A stretch of DNA of 64,000 nt from an uncultured Hymenobacter sp. Its GTDB lineage: Bacteria; Bacteroidota; Bacteroidia; Cytophagales; Hymenobacteraceae. Below, in pieces: positions 25,263 to 33,912 of the stretch. The stretch lies in contig CAJYPK010000024.1 in assembly GCA_913776615.1 (NCBI GenBank), forward strand, positions 62,001 through 126,000, read 5' to 3'. The notes under the pieces are model-generated. The model ran no database searches, was not told the DNA's origin, and worked only from the letters and a program-made list of their open reading frames with translations. A program made the translations under genes and the position numbers. The stretch's first letter is position 1. Every line of letters begins with the position of its first letter.

Positions 25263-26984
25263 ATGAAGAAATTTTGTGCTTCGGCCTTGCTTGCCAGTCT
25301 GCTGTTGACGAGCACCGCCGCCCTGGCCCAATGGACAACCACTATTGCGCAGAATACCACCGTGCGCGACGTGGCCGGGGTCCAGGAAGTATCGCCCCTG
25401 GCGGTGGCGGGCCCCAACGGTGGTACCTACGTGTCGTGGTTTGAGCAGGTAACGGGTACCAATTACCAGATGCGGCTGCAACTACTCGACGTCAATGGCC
25501 AGCCCCAGTTTGGTACGGCGGGGTTGTTGATCAGCAACCAGCCCCAGCGCACCGCGCTTTTCCGCTACGACCTCAAGAGCGACGAGGCGGGGAATGCCTT
25601 GCTTGCTTTTCAGGATGTGCGCAATGGCGGTACGGCTACGCAATGCGTAATCTACAAGATTTCGCCCACCGGCCAGCAGCTTTGGGGAGCCAACGGGATT
25701 CAGCTCCTCGACGCCACCACCAACTCGGGGCTGTCGCCCAGCATTGGGTTTACGGGCACGGGCAACGTGGTAGTGGCCTGGAATGGCGCAACTACCGCCG
25801 ATGCTACCCGCAGAACGGGCATTATTCCCATGCTGAAGTTTACGCCCGGTGGCACGCCGCTCTGGACTACGCCGGTTCGTCTGCAATCCCCGGCCACCAA
25901 TTTCTCCCGGCCCGTGCTTGTGACCGTGCCCGGCGTCGATGAGGTGGTACTGAGCTACGTGAACGAGGTGCCAGGCTCCGGCCTGCCGGTTTCGACCATG
26001 TATGCCCAGCGCTATACCAGCAGCGGGGCTGCCGCCTGGGCCACGCCTACGCAGGTGAGTACGAAGACTATCACGTTTACTTTCTTCCCCGCGCCGGTGC
26101 CCGATGGCAACGGCGGCTACTACCTGCAATACACGTCGGGTAACCCGGCCAATGCCCAACTCAACGATTCCTACGTGCAGTACGTGGCGGCCGATGGTAC
26201 GCTCCCGTGGAATGCGATAGGTACCGAGCTGCTGACTGGCTCGACTACCCAGCGCTTTAGCGTGGGCTTGCAATACGTGGCCGCCCGCAACGAGCTCTGG
26301 GCCGTCTTCAACGAAACCAACGCGCTGCAAACCCAGTCGGGTGTCACGGTGCAGTCGCTCAACGCTACTACCGGGGCGGCGCGCCTGGGTAGCAGCGGGC
26401 AGGTAGTGCAGGCCCCGAGTGCCAGCGCCTACAGCGCAGCGGGCCTGCGCAACACGGGTACGGGGCTGCTCATCGTGTACAAGCAGAGCCCAACGGCCCT
26501 TAACGACGTGCTCTGGGCCACCAAGCTCAACTACCAGGCCCAACCGGCCTTCACTGCGCCGGTGCAGTTGAGTAGCGCCACCAGCAATAAGTTTAATTTC
26601 TCGCTGCTGCCGTTTGCCAACAACCAACTAGTGACGGTATGGCAGGACTCTCGCCAGGGCTACGGCATCTATGCCCAGACCATCAGCGACACCGGCCAGC
26701 CGGGTACGCCGCTCGGCACCCGCCCGGCCAGCGCGCCGCAAACGCTCGCGCTGAGCAACAACCCGGGCGAGGTGCCCGTGCTGCACCTGACGGCTGCCCG
26801 CAGCCAGGTAGCCACGCTGCTGGTGTACGACATGACCGGCCGCCTGGTGTGGCGGGATACCGCCGCGCTAACGGCCGGGGCCAACGAAGTGCGGCTGGCG
26901 GCTCCCAGGCTTGCTGCGGGTACCTACCTCGTGCAGACAAGCGTGGACCAGGCCAGCCAGGGCGGACGCTGGGTGAAGCCCTAG
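25263..26984 (+). CDS. secreted T9SS cargo protein of unknown function
   Basis: A 573-residue protein with a signal peptide (MKKFCASALLASLLLTSTAALA). Residues ~25-480 are all-beta, with repeated segments such as GGTYVSWFEQV, GNALLAFQDVR and GNVVVAWNGAT that suggest a sialidase/propeller-like repeat. The last ~85 residues are a type A T9SS sorting domain: VYDMTGRLVWR then LAAGTYLVQTSV and a basic end. It would be exported by the type IX system and cleaved or anchored at the surface. The LuxR/kinase operon diverges from it across the candidate operator. No catalytic motif is recognised. Confidence 0.85.
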   Translation: MKKFCASALLASLLLTSTAALAQWTTTIAQNTTVRDVAGVQEVSPLAVAGPNGGTYVSWFEQVTGTNYQMRLQLLDVNGQPQFGTAGLLISNQPQRTALFRYDLKSDEAGNALLAFQDVRNGGTATQCVIYKISPTGQQLWGANGIQLLDATTNSGLSPSIGFTGTGNVVVAWNGATTADATRRTGIIPMLKFTPGGTPLWTTPVRLQSPATNFSRPVLVTVPGVDEVVLSYVNEVPGSGLPVSTMYAQRYTSSGAAAWATPTQVSTKTITFTFFPAPVPDGNGGYYLQYTSGNPANAQLNDSYVQYVAADGTLPWNAIGTELLTGSTTQRFSVGLQYVAARNELWAVFNETNALQTQSGVTVQSLNATTGAARLGSSGQVVQAPSASAYSAAGLRNTGTGLLIVYKQSPTALNDVLWATKLNYQAQPAFTAPVQLSSATSNKFNFSLLPFANNQLVTVWQDSRQGYGIYAQTISDTGQPGTPLGTRPASAPQTLALSNNPGEVPVLHLTAARSQVATLLVYDMTGRLVWRDTAALTAGANEVRLAAPRLAAGTYLVQTSVDQASQGGRWVKP

Positions 26985-27515
26985 CCAGGCAGCAGATAAG
27001 GTACCGGTGAGTGCAGTGCTGCCTTCCTGGGTGCCGCTTTTCGCATGAGGCTAGCCAGCTGGCGTTCGCTCAATACCGTAGGGTGGTCTTTCGGCGGCAT
27101 AGTCGCTCAAGCTAAAGTGGTTTATCAACGGGCGTTGATAAACCACTTTTTTTTGTCGCTTCACAATGGGTTGAGTCAAAGTTAACGGCGCAGGATACTA
27201 CCCCGCGCCACGGCGGACCCCGGGTTTGTTGGATAAAATGCTGACCGTAGCGTTGCAGGCGAGTAGGTGGTAGCTTTGTGAAGCTCGCCCTCAGGCCTAG
27301 CTTTGAGGTCATTCGGGATAGTACAGCTTGTAAAGCGGCTACCAAGTTGCCGGCAACTCTTTTCACTGGTTCCGATGGTGCGCCGTCGTGCGCCACGCTA
27401 ATGACTTCGCCGGCTTACGGGAGCGGCACTCCGCGCGAGTTGACTGCTGTTCGGGCGGCCAGTATATCGGGCATTACTACCCATTCTCTCATCCTTATCC
27501 ACAACCATTCGACCC
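26985..27515. other. gap without a recognised gene
   Basis: Apart from a strong terminator hairpin at 27114-27154, this 531-base stretch shows no coding signal I can support; short open frames overlap the following gene in another phase. Confidence 0.6.
27114..27154 (+). terminator. Rho-independent terminator
   Basis: Perfect 17-base arms (AAAGTGGTTTATCAACG) with a 2-base centre, followed by a run of eight T. It probably ends the transcript of the T9SS cargo gene, although 130 bases downstream of it. Confidence 0.85.
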
Positions 27516-27842
27516 ATGACCTCGCCTGCCCACCTCTTCATTCACCACGTACTGTTCTACATGCCCGCTACGGCCGGCGAGGCCGACCGGGCCAAGCTGC
27601 TGGAAGGCCTGCAAAAGCTGCGGAGCATTCCGGCCATTCACTTTGCCCACATCGGCACCCCGGCGGCGACCGACCGCGCCGTTATCGACCGAGCGTATAC
27701 TTATTCGTGGCTGTGCTTTTTTGAAAGCGCCGCGGCGGAATTGGATTACCAGCAGCACCCGGTACACGACGATTTTCGGCGCGATTACGCCCAGTATTGG
27801 GAGAAGGTCGTTATCTACGACGCCGAAGGGCCGACGGCCTAG
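27516..27842 (+). CDS. Dabb family protein (stress-responsive A/B barrel)
   Basis: A 108-residue cytoplasmic protein of the ferredoxin-like Dabb fold. Typical features are FIHHVLFYMP at the start, LRSIPAIHFAHIGTPAATDR, YSWLCFFES and YQQHPVHDDF near the end. Such proteins form dimers and some are polyketide cyclases or stress proteins; here no pathway context is present, so the role is open. Length is usual for the family. Confidence 0.9.
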   Translation: MTSPAHLFIHHVLFYMPATAGEADRAKLLEGLQKLRSIPAIHFAHIGTPAATDRAVIDRAYTYSWLCFFESAAAELDYQQHPVHDDFRRDYAQYWEKVVIYDAEGPTA

Positions 27843-27884
27843 CCTGGGGCCAGCGGGCGACCCCGGGCCAGGCCGTTGACCGGC

Positions 27885-29366
27885 TTACGGCTGGGGCGCG
27901 CCCAGGCGCAGCACCTGCGTTACGCTGGCCGGGATGTCGGCCGCGTAGTGGCTCACGTACACCAGGGCCACCGGGCTCACGGCGCAGATGGTTTCCAGCA
28001 CCGCCTTGAAATAAGGCTGCTGCGCGGCGTCGAGGCCCTGGCCGGGCTCGTCGAGCAGCAGCAGCGGTGGATTTTTAACCAGGGCGCGGGCCACCAGGCA
28101 CAGGCGCTGCACGCTGGCCGGCACCTGCCGCAGCGGCTGCCCGGCAAAATCGGCCAGGTGCAGTACGGCCAGCCAGGCGCGGGCCGTGGCGAGCTGCGCG
28201 GCCGTGGGCCGCCCCAGCCCCAGCGTATCGCTGAAGCCCGAGGCTACCACGCGCAGGCAAGTGGGCTGGCCGGGAAAGTATTGCAGCAGCTCGGGCGACA
28301 CGTAGCCGATGCGCCGCTTAATGTCCCAGACGTTTTCGCCCGTGCCCCGCCGCCGGTCGAAAAGCGTGATTTTCTGACTGTAAGCCTGCGGGTTGTCGCC
28401 ATTCAACAGGCTGAGCACCGTGGATTTGCCCGCGCCGTTGGGGCCGAGCAGCGCCCAGCGCTCGCCGGGCTTGATCTCCCAGTTTAGCTTGTCCAGAATA
28501 AGGCGCTCGCCGTAGCGGATGGTCACGTCTTCGAGCTTGACCAGCGTGGAGAACGGCGGCGGGGTGGCGGGCCACAGGGCTTGCAGCGCCGCCGCGTCGG
28601 GTAGCCGAGGAGCCGGGGCAGCGGTGGGTTGGTAATCGGCCACGGGCAGAAGGTGCGCGAGATGACCGGCGGCCAGCACCGCCACGTGCGTGGTGATAGT
28701 TGGTAGCTCGGCCGGCGTAGTGGCCAGCGCTACGGTAGTGCCAGCGGCGGCTACTTCGGCCAGCAGGTCATCAAAATCGGCCCGGCTGGCCACGTCGAGG
28801 CCCGCCAGCGGATTATCGAGCAGCAGGAGCACGGGATTGCGCAGCAGGGCTTTGGCCAGCCGCAGCCGCTTGGTTTCGCCGTTGGAAAGCTGGATGAGCG
28901 GCTGATCCTGCAAGTGGCCCAGCCGCAGGCGATTTACCACGCGCTCGTAAGTCCAGGCGGCGTCGGCGGTGGGGGTGAGGTCGGTGGTGAGGTATTCGCG
29001 TGCGGTGGGCACTTCTTCGGCGGCGGTGGCCTCGTAACGCTGCTGATAGTAGAGGTCGCTGTGCCCCGGCCGCGCCTTAAAGGGCGCCCGGGCGCCCACC
29101 AGGCTCACCACCTGGCGCCAGGCGGCCAGCGGGTCGGCGGGGTGGCGCTGCCGGGCGGCGGCGGTCAGGCCGGGGTAGCTGGCGGTGCCGCCCGTGAGGA
29201 GTAGCTGCCCGCCCAGGGCGGCCAGCAGGGCACTTTTGCCCGCGCCGCTGGGGCCGACCAGCGCCCAGTGCTGGCCCGGCTCGAGGCGCAGGCTAAGGTT
29301 GGAAAACAGCACCCGGTCGAGGTGGCGCACAGTAACGTGGTCGAGGACCAAAAGCGGAACGGACAT
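27885..29366 (-). CDS. ModF-like protein with two ABC ATPase domains
   Basis: A 493-residue soluble protein with two fused ABC ATPase domains, as in ModF. Domain 1: Walker A GPSGAGKSALL, signature LSNGETKRLRLAKALL, Walker B LLLLDNPLAGLD. Domain 2 (from ~residue 270): GPNGAGKSTVL and LLLLDEPGQGLD, but the signature position reads VPASVQRLCL, without the LSGGQ-like serine-glycine core. Domain 1 also has Asn in place of the catalytic Glu after Walker B. The two composite sites are therefore probably unequal. No molybdate permease lies nearby. It diverges from the NadR-like gene across a spacer filled by a family E repeat. Confidence 0.85.
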   Translation of the reverse strand: MSVPLLVLDHVTVRHLDRVLFSNLSLRLEPGQHWALVGPSGAGKSALLAALGGQLLLTGGTASYPGLTAAARQRHPADPLAAWRQVVSLVGARAPFKARPGHSDLYYQQRYEATAAEEVPTAREYLTTDLTPTADAAWTYERVVNRLRLGHLQDQPLIQLSNGETKRLRLAKALLRNPVLLLLDNPLAGLDVASRADFDDLLAEVAAAGTTVALATTPAELPTITTHVAVLAAGHLAHLLPVADYQPTAAPAPRLPDAAALQALWPATPPPFSTLVKLEDVTIRYGERLILDKLNWEIKPGERWALLGPNGAGKSTVLSLLNGDNPQAYSQKITLFDRRRGTGENVWDIKRRIGYVSPELLQYFPGQPTCLRVVASGFSDTLGLGRPTAAQLATARAWLAVLHLADFAGQPLRQVPASVQRLCLVARALVKNPPLLLLDEPGQGLDAAQQPYFKAVLETICAVSPVALVYVSHYAADIPASVTQVLRLGAPQP

Positions 29367-29372
29367 AAAAAA

Positions 29373-29463
29373 TGTAGGGTAAGCTTTAGCTTGCCAGTCG
29401 TAAGCTTGCCGCGTAATGCCGCGTAGCCGCGCTTACGAGCGGCAAGCTAAAGCTTACCCTACA
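29373..29463. repeat. Family E inverted repeat, copy 1
   Basis: Arms TGTAGGGTAAGCTTTAGCTT and its complement; each arm holds the small palindrome AAGCT-TT-AGCTT. It fills nearly the entire 100-base gap between two divergent start codons (29366 and 29467), so any promoters must lie within or next to it. A second, much longer member is at 36422-36751. Confidence 0.93.
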
Positions 29464-29466
29464 GTT

Positions 29467-30540
29467 ATGCCTTATTCTTCCGGCCTCGTAGTGGGCAAAT
29501 TCTGGCCGCCGCACCGGGGCCACCAGCTCCTGCTCGAAACGGCCGCCGCCCAGGTGAGCGAGCTGCTCGTGCTCGTGTACGCCCAGCCCGACGACCCGGC
29601 GCACCCCGCCCCAGTGCGCGCCGCCTGGCTGCGCGAGCTGTACCGGGACGACGACTACCGCCCGGGGCCGCGCATCGGAACGACGCCCCTGCGCATCGTC
29701 GCCCTCACCGCCGAGGCCGACCAGCCGCCGCCCGACGCAGCCGCCGACTACACCCACCGCGAGTTTGTGCGCCAGTGGCTGGCCCGCCACGGCCACGCCA
29801 TCGACGTGGTATTCAGCAGCGAAGCCTACGGCCCGGGCTTTGCCGCGCACCTGGGGGCGGCGCACGTGCTGGTCGATGCGGCGCGGCAGCGGGTGCCCGT
29901 CAGCGGCACGCAGCTGCGCCGGGCGCTGGCCGCCGGGGCAGCGGAGCCACGGCCCGCCGCGGCGTTGTTGCATCCCTTCGTGGCGGCGCAGTACGGCGCG
30001 GTGCCGCCCGCCGCCGTGCCCCGCCTGGTGCTGCTGGGAGCCGAAAGCAGCGGCAAAACCACCCTGGCCACGGCGCTGGCCGAGGCGCTGGGCACCGCGT
30101 GGGTGCCCGAGTACGGCCGCATTCTGCACGAGCAAAAAAATGGCGCGCTCGACTACGAGGACCTGCTGTACATTGGCCGCCGCCAGCTGGAGCTGGAAGA
30201 CGAGGCCGCGCCCCAGGCCCGGGGCTGGCTCGTCTGTGATACCAACGCGGCCACTACGGCGCTGTATTCCTACTACTATTTTCACCGCTGCGACCCGGCC
30301 TTGCAGGCGCTGGCCCGCGTGTGCGGCCGGCGCTACGCCCGCACCTTCGTGTGCCTGCCCACCGTGCCCTTCGAGCAGGATGGCTGGCGCGGCCCCGAGG
30401 CGCTGCGGCAGTTTCAGCATGGCGCTATCCTGATGCAGCTGGAGACGCTGGGCATTCCTTATACCTTGCTCGATGGGAGCGTGGCGGAAAGGGTGGCGCA
30501 GGTGCGGGCGGCGCTTGAGCGAACGGATACGGATATTTAA
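29467..30540 (+). CDS. nadR: NadR-like NMN adenylyltransferase / ribosylnicotinamide kinase
   Basis: A 357-residue bifunctional NAD-salvage enzyme. The N-terminal nucleotidyltransferase has GKFWPPHRGHQ (residues 10-20, GxFxPxHxGH) and a late VPVSGTQLRR (ISGTxIR-like). The C-terminal kinase has a P-loop GAESSGKTT (191-199), then VPEYGR and a LVCDTNAATT segment. It would phosphorylate nicotinamide riboside and adenylate NMN to NAD. The DNA-binding HTH of enteric NadR is absent, so it is not a repressor. ATG 29467 is chosen over 29416, which lies inside the repeat. Confidence 0.9.
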   Translation: MPYSSGLVVGKFWPPHRGHQLLLETAAAQVSELLVLVYAQPDDPAHPAPVRAAWLRELYRDDDYRPGPRIGTTPLRIVALTAEADQPPPDAAADYTHREFVRQWLARHGHAIDVVFSSEAYGPGFAAHLGAAHVLVDAARQRVPVSGTQLRRALAAGAAEPRPAAALLHPFVAAQYGAVPPAAVPRLVLLGAESSGKTTLATALAEALGTAWVPEYGRILHEQKNGALDYEDLLYIGRRQLELEDEAAPQARGWLVCDTNAATTALYSYYYFHRCDPALQALARVCGRRYARTFVCLPTVPFEQDGWRGPEALRQFQHGAILMQLETLGIPYTLLDGSVAERVAQVRAALERTDTDI

Positions 30541-30555
30541 CCTTAAAAATAACGC

Positions 30556-31101
30556 ATGAAGAAGGTTGGTTTACTTGTTCTTACCATTATGACATCGGCC
30601 CTGCTGGCCGGGGTATACGGCATACTCCACGACCAACTGACGTACGCTATCTCCCCCGAATATTTCACCAAGTTCAAATACGCGCAGTTTGGCTTCGAGC
30701 CGGCCTGGTTTGGGGGTGACAGGCCGACGGTAGCCGTGATCGGCTTGCTGGCTACCTGGTGGGTTGGGGCGTTCATTGGCGCCGTCCTGGGCGCGCTGGG
30801 GCTCCTATTTCCTTCGGCGGCGGCAATGCGAAGGGCCATTGTCAGGGCCGTCGGCCTGGTGTACTGCACGGCCATTGCGGCCGGTGGGGCCGGATTCCTT
30901 TATGGAAAATATCACCTGGCGGCGGTAGGCGTCAACTGGTGGCTGCCCGCCGACTTGGTGCACAAGAGCGATTTTATCACCGTCGGCTCTATTCACAACT
31001 TTAGTTATATGGGCGGCCTTGCCGGCTTGCTAATCGGCGCTTTATATCTATGCAAAACCCGTTATTCTTCCCCCCCGTCCCCGGTACTGGCGCGAGCTTA
31101 G
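30556..31101 (+). CDS. four-helix membrane protein, unknown
   Basis: A 181-residue membrane protein with four hydrophobic segments (VLTIMTSALLAGVYGIL, VIGLLATWWVGAFIGAV, VGLVYCTAIAAGGAGFL, MGGLAGLLIGALYLC) and a periplasmic-looking loop DQLTYAISPEYFTKFKYAQF. I do not recognise a function. It starts 15 bases after nadR and may be cotranscribed. Its last codons (from CCGGTACTGG, giving VLARA) and stop lie in a family F repeat, so the C-terminus was probably supplied or changed by the repeat. Confidence 0.7.
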   Translation: MKKVGLLVLTIMTSALLAGVYGILHDQLTYAISPEYFTKFKYAQFGFEPAWFGGDRPTVAVIGLLATWWVGAFIGAVLGALGLLFPSAAAMRRAIVRAVGLVYCTAIAAGGAGFLYGKYHLAAVGVNWWLPADLVHKSDFITVGSIHNFSYMGGLAGLLIGALYLCKTRYSSPPSPVLARA

Positions 31102-31130
31102 GGGCAGCCGTAATTTGCCCAGGTACCGGG
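31081..31130. repeat. Family F element, degenerate copy
   Basis: CCGGTACTGGCGCGAG and a partner ending GGTACCGG flank a CAGCCGTAA core, resembling the family F units at 31576-31632 and inside 36422-36751. It overlaps the 3' end of the preceding gene, including its stop codon. Confidence 0.6.
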
Positions 31131-31167
31131 GGCGCAAAGGGGTAATTAGCTACTTTAAAATAAGGCC

Positions 31168-31539
31168 ATGGAAATTATCAAGTGGAGCAAAGAATACCAC
31201 GAGGATATTGGGGAGGAAGACGAAAACGGGTATTTTATGTATGAGTATCGGTACTTTATCTATCACTTTTACCTGCCCGATAAAAGACTCGTCAGGGCAA
31301 GGCAATACACTGATACAATAACCGAGTGTTCTTTTTACTTCTATAGCGCCGATAATCAATGGATAAAAAAGCCTGATGATAAATTGTTGAAGTATCTTCC
31401 TTGCATAGTTGGCTTTATGACTAGGAAGCAAGGAGTAAAAAAACTCCTCTATTTTAACGGTAGCTATGCGCCGCTCATAGTAAAGGAAAAGGGGTGTTCG
31501 GCTACTATTTCTCTGGTGGAAATTGCTGCCGTCCAGTGA
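31168..31539 (+). CDS. small protein of unknown function
   Basis: A 123-residue, Tyr/Phe-rich protein (YFMYEYRYFIYHFYLP) with no signal peptide or membrane helix. Its codons are more AT-rich than those of neighbours, suggesting relatively recent acquisition or a variable-region gene such as an orphan immunity protein (inference). No motif is recognised. Confidence 0.5.
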   Translation: MEIIKWSKEYHEDIGEEDENGYFMYEYRYFIYHFYLPDKRLVRARQYTDTITECSFYFYSADNQWIKKPDDKLLKYLPCIVGFMTRKQGVKKLLYFNGSYAPLIVKEKGCSATISLVEIAAVQ

Positions 31540-31575
31540 TTCGCCATTATTAAATGCTCTCTTGATCTCTCCTGC

Positions 31576-31632
31576 TGGCCGTTGACTGGCGCGAGTTTTG
31601 GCGCCGCCGTAACTCGCGCCAGTCAACGGCCA
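31576..31632. repeat. Family F inverted repeat / possible terminator
   Basis: Arms TGGCCGTTGACTGGCGCGAG and its complement (22 base pairs) around a 13-base centre. It sits between the convergent small-protein and histidine-kinase genes and could terminate both. Confidence 0.88.
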
Positions 31633-31677
31633 GTCAATGGTCCTAACTATTGGCTTATAAGGCAATAGGCTGCCTTA

Positions 31678-33072
31678 TTACCCCGCCGCCCCGAATTCCA
31701 GCACGAAGGCCGTGCCCTTGCCCACTTCCGACTCGGCGCGGAGCGTGGCTTTGTGAAAGGCGGCGATGGTCTGGGCGATGGGCAGGCCCAGGCCGTAGCC
31801 CTCGGGGGCGCTGGGGCCGGTGGCGTGGAAGCGCCGGAAGCGGTCGAAAAGCAGGGGCAGGTTTTCGGCGGCGATGCCGGGGCCCTGGTCTTCGACGCGC
31901 AGCTCGTAGCCGCCGGTGGGGGTGGGGCGGCCCAGCACCCGGATTTGCCCGCCCTCGTGGTTGTACTTGATGGCGTTGCTGAGCAGGTTGCGCAGTAGCG
32001 TATGCAGCAGCGTGGCGTTGGCGTGGGGGACCACGTAGTCGGGCTGGAGGTCGATGGTGAGGTCGATTTCGCGCTGTTGGCGGCGGTCGTCGAGCTCCTC
32101 GGCCACGTCGCGCACGGTTTCCTGGAGGCTCACGTTGGCGTCGCGCAGGTACTGCTCGTTTTCGATGTTGGCGATGAGCAGCAGCGTGCGTACGGTGTTG
32201 CGCAGGCGGTAGAGCGTGCGCTGGCTTTCCACGATCTGGCGGCCGTGGGCCTCGGGCAGGGTGGGGTCTTGCAGCATGTTTTCGAAGCGCGACTGCAAGA
32301 TGCTGGTGGGCGTGAGCAGCTCGTGGCTCACGTTGCTCATAAACTCGCGCTCCTTCTCAAACGACGTTTGCAGCTGCCGCATCAGGGCCGAGAGCGAGTC
32401 GTCGAGCCGGCGGAAGTCGGTAGTGTCGGTGTCGAGGCGGGCGAAGGAAAACTCGCCCGGCTGCCGGATGCCGCGCAGCTTGCGCGAAATCAGCTCACGC
32501 AGCGGGCGCAGCAGGTAGTGGGCGAAGGCCGCGTCGGTAAACACCGTGATGAGCGCGCCCGCCACCAGCACCCACAACGCCAGCCGCCGCAGCGTATCGG
32601 TGAGCAGCTCCACGGTGGCCAGCGATGAGCCGATTTCGAGGCGGTAGCGCCGGGGCTCCGAGCCGCGCAGCGCCGCCCGGCCCGCCGGGTTGAGCGTGGC
32701 CAGCGGGGCCACGTAGCTCAGGATGCGAAAATCCTCAATCTCCTTATCGACCTGCCGGGGCTCCTCGAAAATGCGCTCGGTGGGCGGCCCCGCCGGCCCG
32801 TTGGGATAAGCCGGCAGCGGCGTAATAGTAATGTACTCCTGCTTGAGAATGTTGTAATCGGCGTAGCTCTCGTCGTGCTCGGCCCGCAAAAAGGCCTCCA
32901 GGCCGTCGCGCTCAATGAGGTGCAGCAGCTCTTCCTTCTTGTCGAGCAGGCGCTGGTCGGTGTGGCTCACGGCCACCCGCTGCACGATGGGCGGAATAAA
33001 CAGCGCCCCCAGCAGCACCAGCAGCAGCTTGGAAAGACCGTTGAAGAGACCGAGCTTGGTTTCGAGGCGCAT
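31678..33072 (-). CDS. sensor histidine kinase (OmpR-partner type)
   Basis: A 464-residue kinase with transmembrane segments at ~11-31 and ~164-187 bracketing a ~130-residue periplasmic sensor. The H-box is FMSNVSHELLTPT with His250; the usual Arg (HELRTP) is Leu. The ATPase domain has LLRNLLSNAIKYN, VEDQGPGI and GYGLGLPIA. It would phosphorylate the response regulator encoded just upstream (33217-33912); a family A repeat fills the 144-base gap between the two genes. The signal is unknown. Confidence 0.93.
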   Translation of the reverse strand: MRLETKLGLFNGLSKLLLVLLGALFIPPIVQRVAVSHTDQRLLDKKEELLHLIERDGLEAFLRAEHDESYADYNILKQEYITITPLPAYPNGPAGPPTERIFEEPRQVDKEIEDFRILSYVAPLATLNPAGRAALRGSEPRRYRLEIGSSLATVELLTDTLRRLALWVLVAGALITVFTDAAFAHYLLRPLRELISRKLRGIRQPGEFSFARLDTDTTDFRRLDDSLSALMRQLQTSFEKEREFMSNVSHELLTPTSILQSRFENMLQDPTLPEAHGRQIVESQRTLYRLRNTVRTLLLIANIENEQYLRDANVSLQETVRDVAEELDDRRQQREIDLTIDLQPDYVVPHANATLLHTLLRNLLSNAIKYNHEGGQIRVLGRPTPTGGYELRVEDQGPGIAAENLPLLFDRFRRFHATGPSAPEGYGLGLPIAQTIAAFHKATLRAESEVGKGTAFVLEFGAAG

Positions 33073-33079
33073 TCTATGT

Positions 33080-33212
33080 TAGTTATGAGTTATGAGTTAG
33101 AAGTTATGAGTTGGGGCAAAATTCGCTATGGTAGCGCAGCCGATTATAGCACGAGCGGCCAGTACTACCTTACTTTATTCAACTCATAACTTCTAACTCA
33201 CAACTCATAACT
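33080..33212. repeat. Family A inverted repeat, copy 3
   Basis: Same ATGAGTT/AGAAGTT arms as copies 1 and 2, left 33080-33113 and right 33181-33212. It lies inside the regulator-kinase operon, between the two genes. Confidence 0.85.
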
Positions 33213-33216
33213 AAAG

Positions 33217-33912
33217 CTACACTGCCCGGTAGCCGATGCCGCGCACGGTTTCGATAAAGTCGGCCGAGCCGAACTGGGCTAGTTTTTTGCGCACGTTTTT
33301 GATGTGCACGTCGATGTAGTTGGAGTCGGAGTCGTCTTCCAAGACGTTGCCCCACAGGTGCTCGCCGAGCTGGAGGCGGGTGAGCACGCGGCCCCGGTGC
33401 AGCAGCAGGTAGTGCAGCAGGTCGAATTCTTTTTTGGTGAGCGGCACCTCGGGGCCGGGCACCTCGGGGGTGCTGCCGTAGCGCACAGTGCGGGCGGTGG
33501 CATCCATCACGAAGCCGTCGCCGAACACGATTTCGGGGCGCTTGAGGCCGAATTTGCGGCGCGTGATGGCCTGCATGCGGCTGGTCAGCTCCAGCAGCGA
33601 GAAGGGCTTGGGCAGGTAGTCGTCGGCCCCCAGGTCGAGGCCCTTGATGCGGTCGTCGAGGGCCCCGCGGGCGGTGAGAATGATAAACGACGCCTCCTGC
33701 TTCTCGCTCTGGCGGGTGTCGCGCAGCAGGTCGAGGCCGTCGCCGCCGGGCAGGCCCAGGTCGAGCAGCACAAAGTCGTAGGAGTTAACAAAGAGCTTTT
33801 CTGAAGCCTCGGCGTAGGTGTAGGCCGAATCGACAAGGTATTGGGCCTGCGTCAAGAACTGGCGAACCTCCTGGTGGAGGCTTTTTTCATCTTCAACGAG
33901 CAGAACGTGCAT
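33217..33912 (-). CDS. OmpR-family response regulator
   Basis: A 231-residue regulator. ATG 33912 (MHVLLVEDEK) is the standard receiver start; the frame extends to 34104 but the extra 64 residues are unlike the family. Receiver: E7/D8 pocket and phosphoacceptor D51 in FVLLDLGLPGG, Lys in DDYLPKPFS. The C-terminal winged helix includes LTKKEFDLLHYLLLHRGRVL and a DSNYIDVHIKNVRKKL recognition region. It is first gene of the operon with the histidine kinase. Targets are unknown; it diverges from the GH16 gene. Confidence 0.95.
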   Translation of the reverse strand: MHVLLVEDEKSLHQEVRQFLTQAQYLVDSAYTYAEASEKLFVNSYDFVLLDLGLPGGDGLDLLRDTRQSEKQEASFIILTARGALDDRIKGLDLGADDYLPKPFSLLELTSRMQAITRRKFGLKRPEIVFGDGFVMDATARTVRYGSTPEVPGPEVPLTKKEFDLLHYLLLHRGRVLTRLQLGEHLWGNVLEDDSDSNYIDVHIKNVRKKLAQFGSADFIETVRGIGYRAV

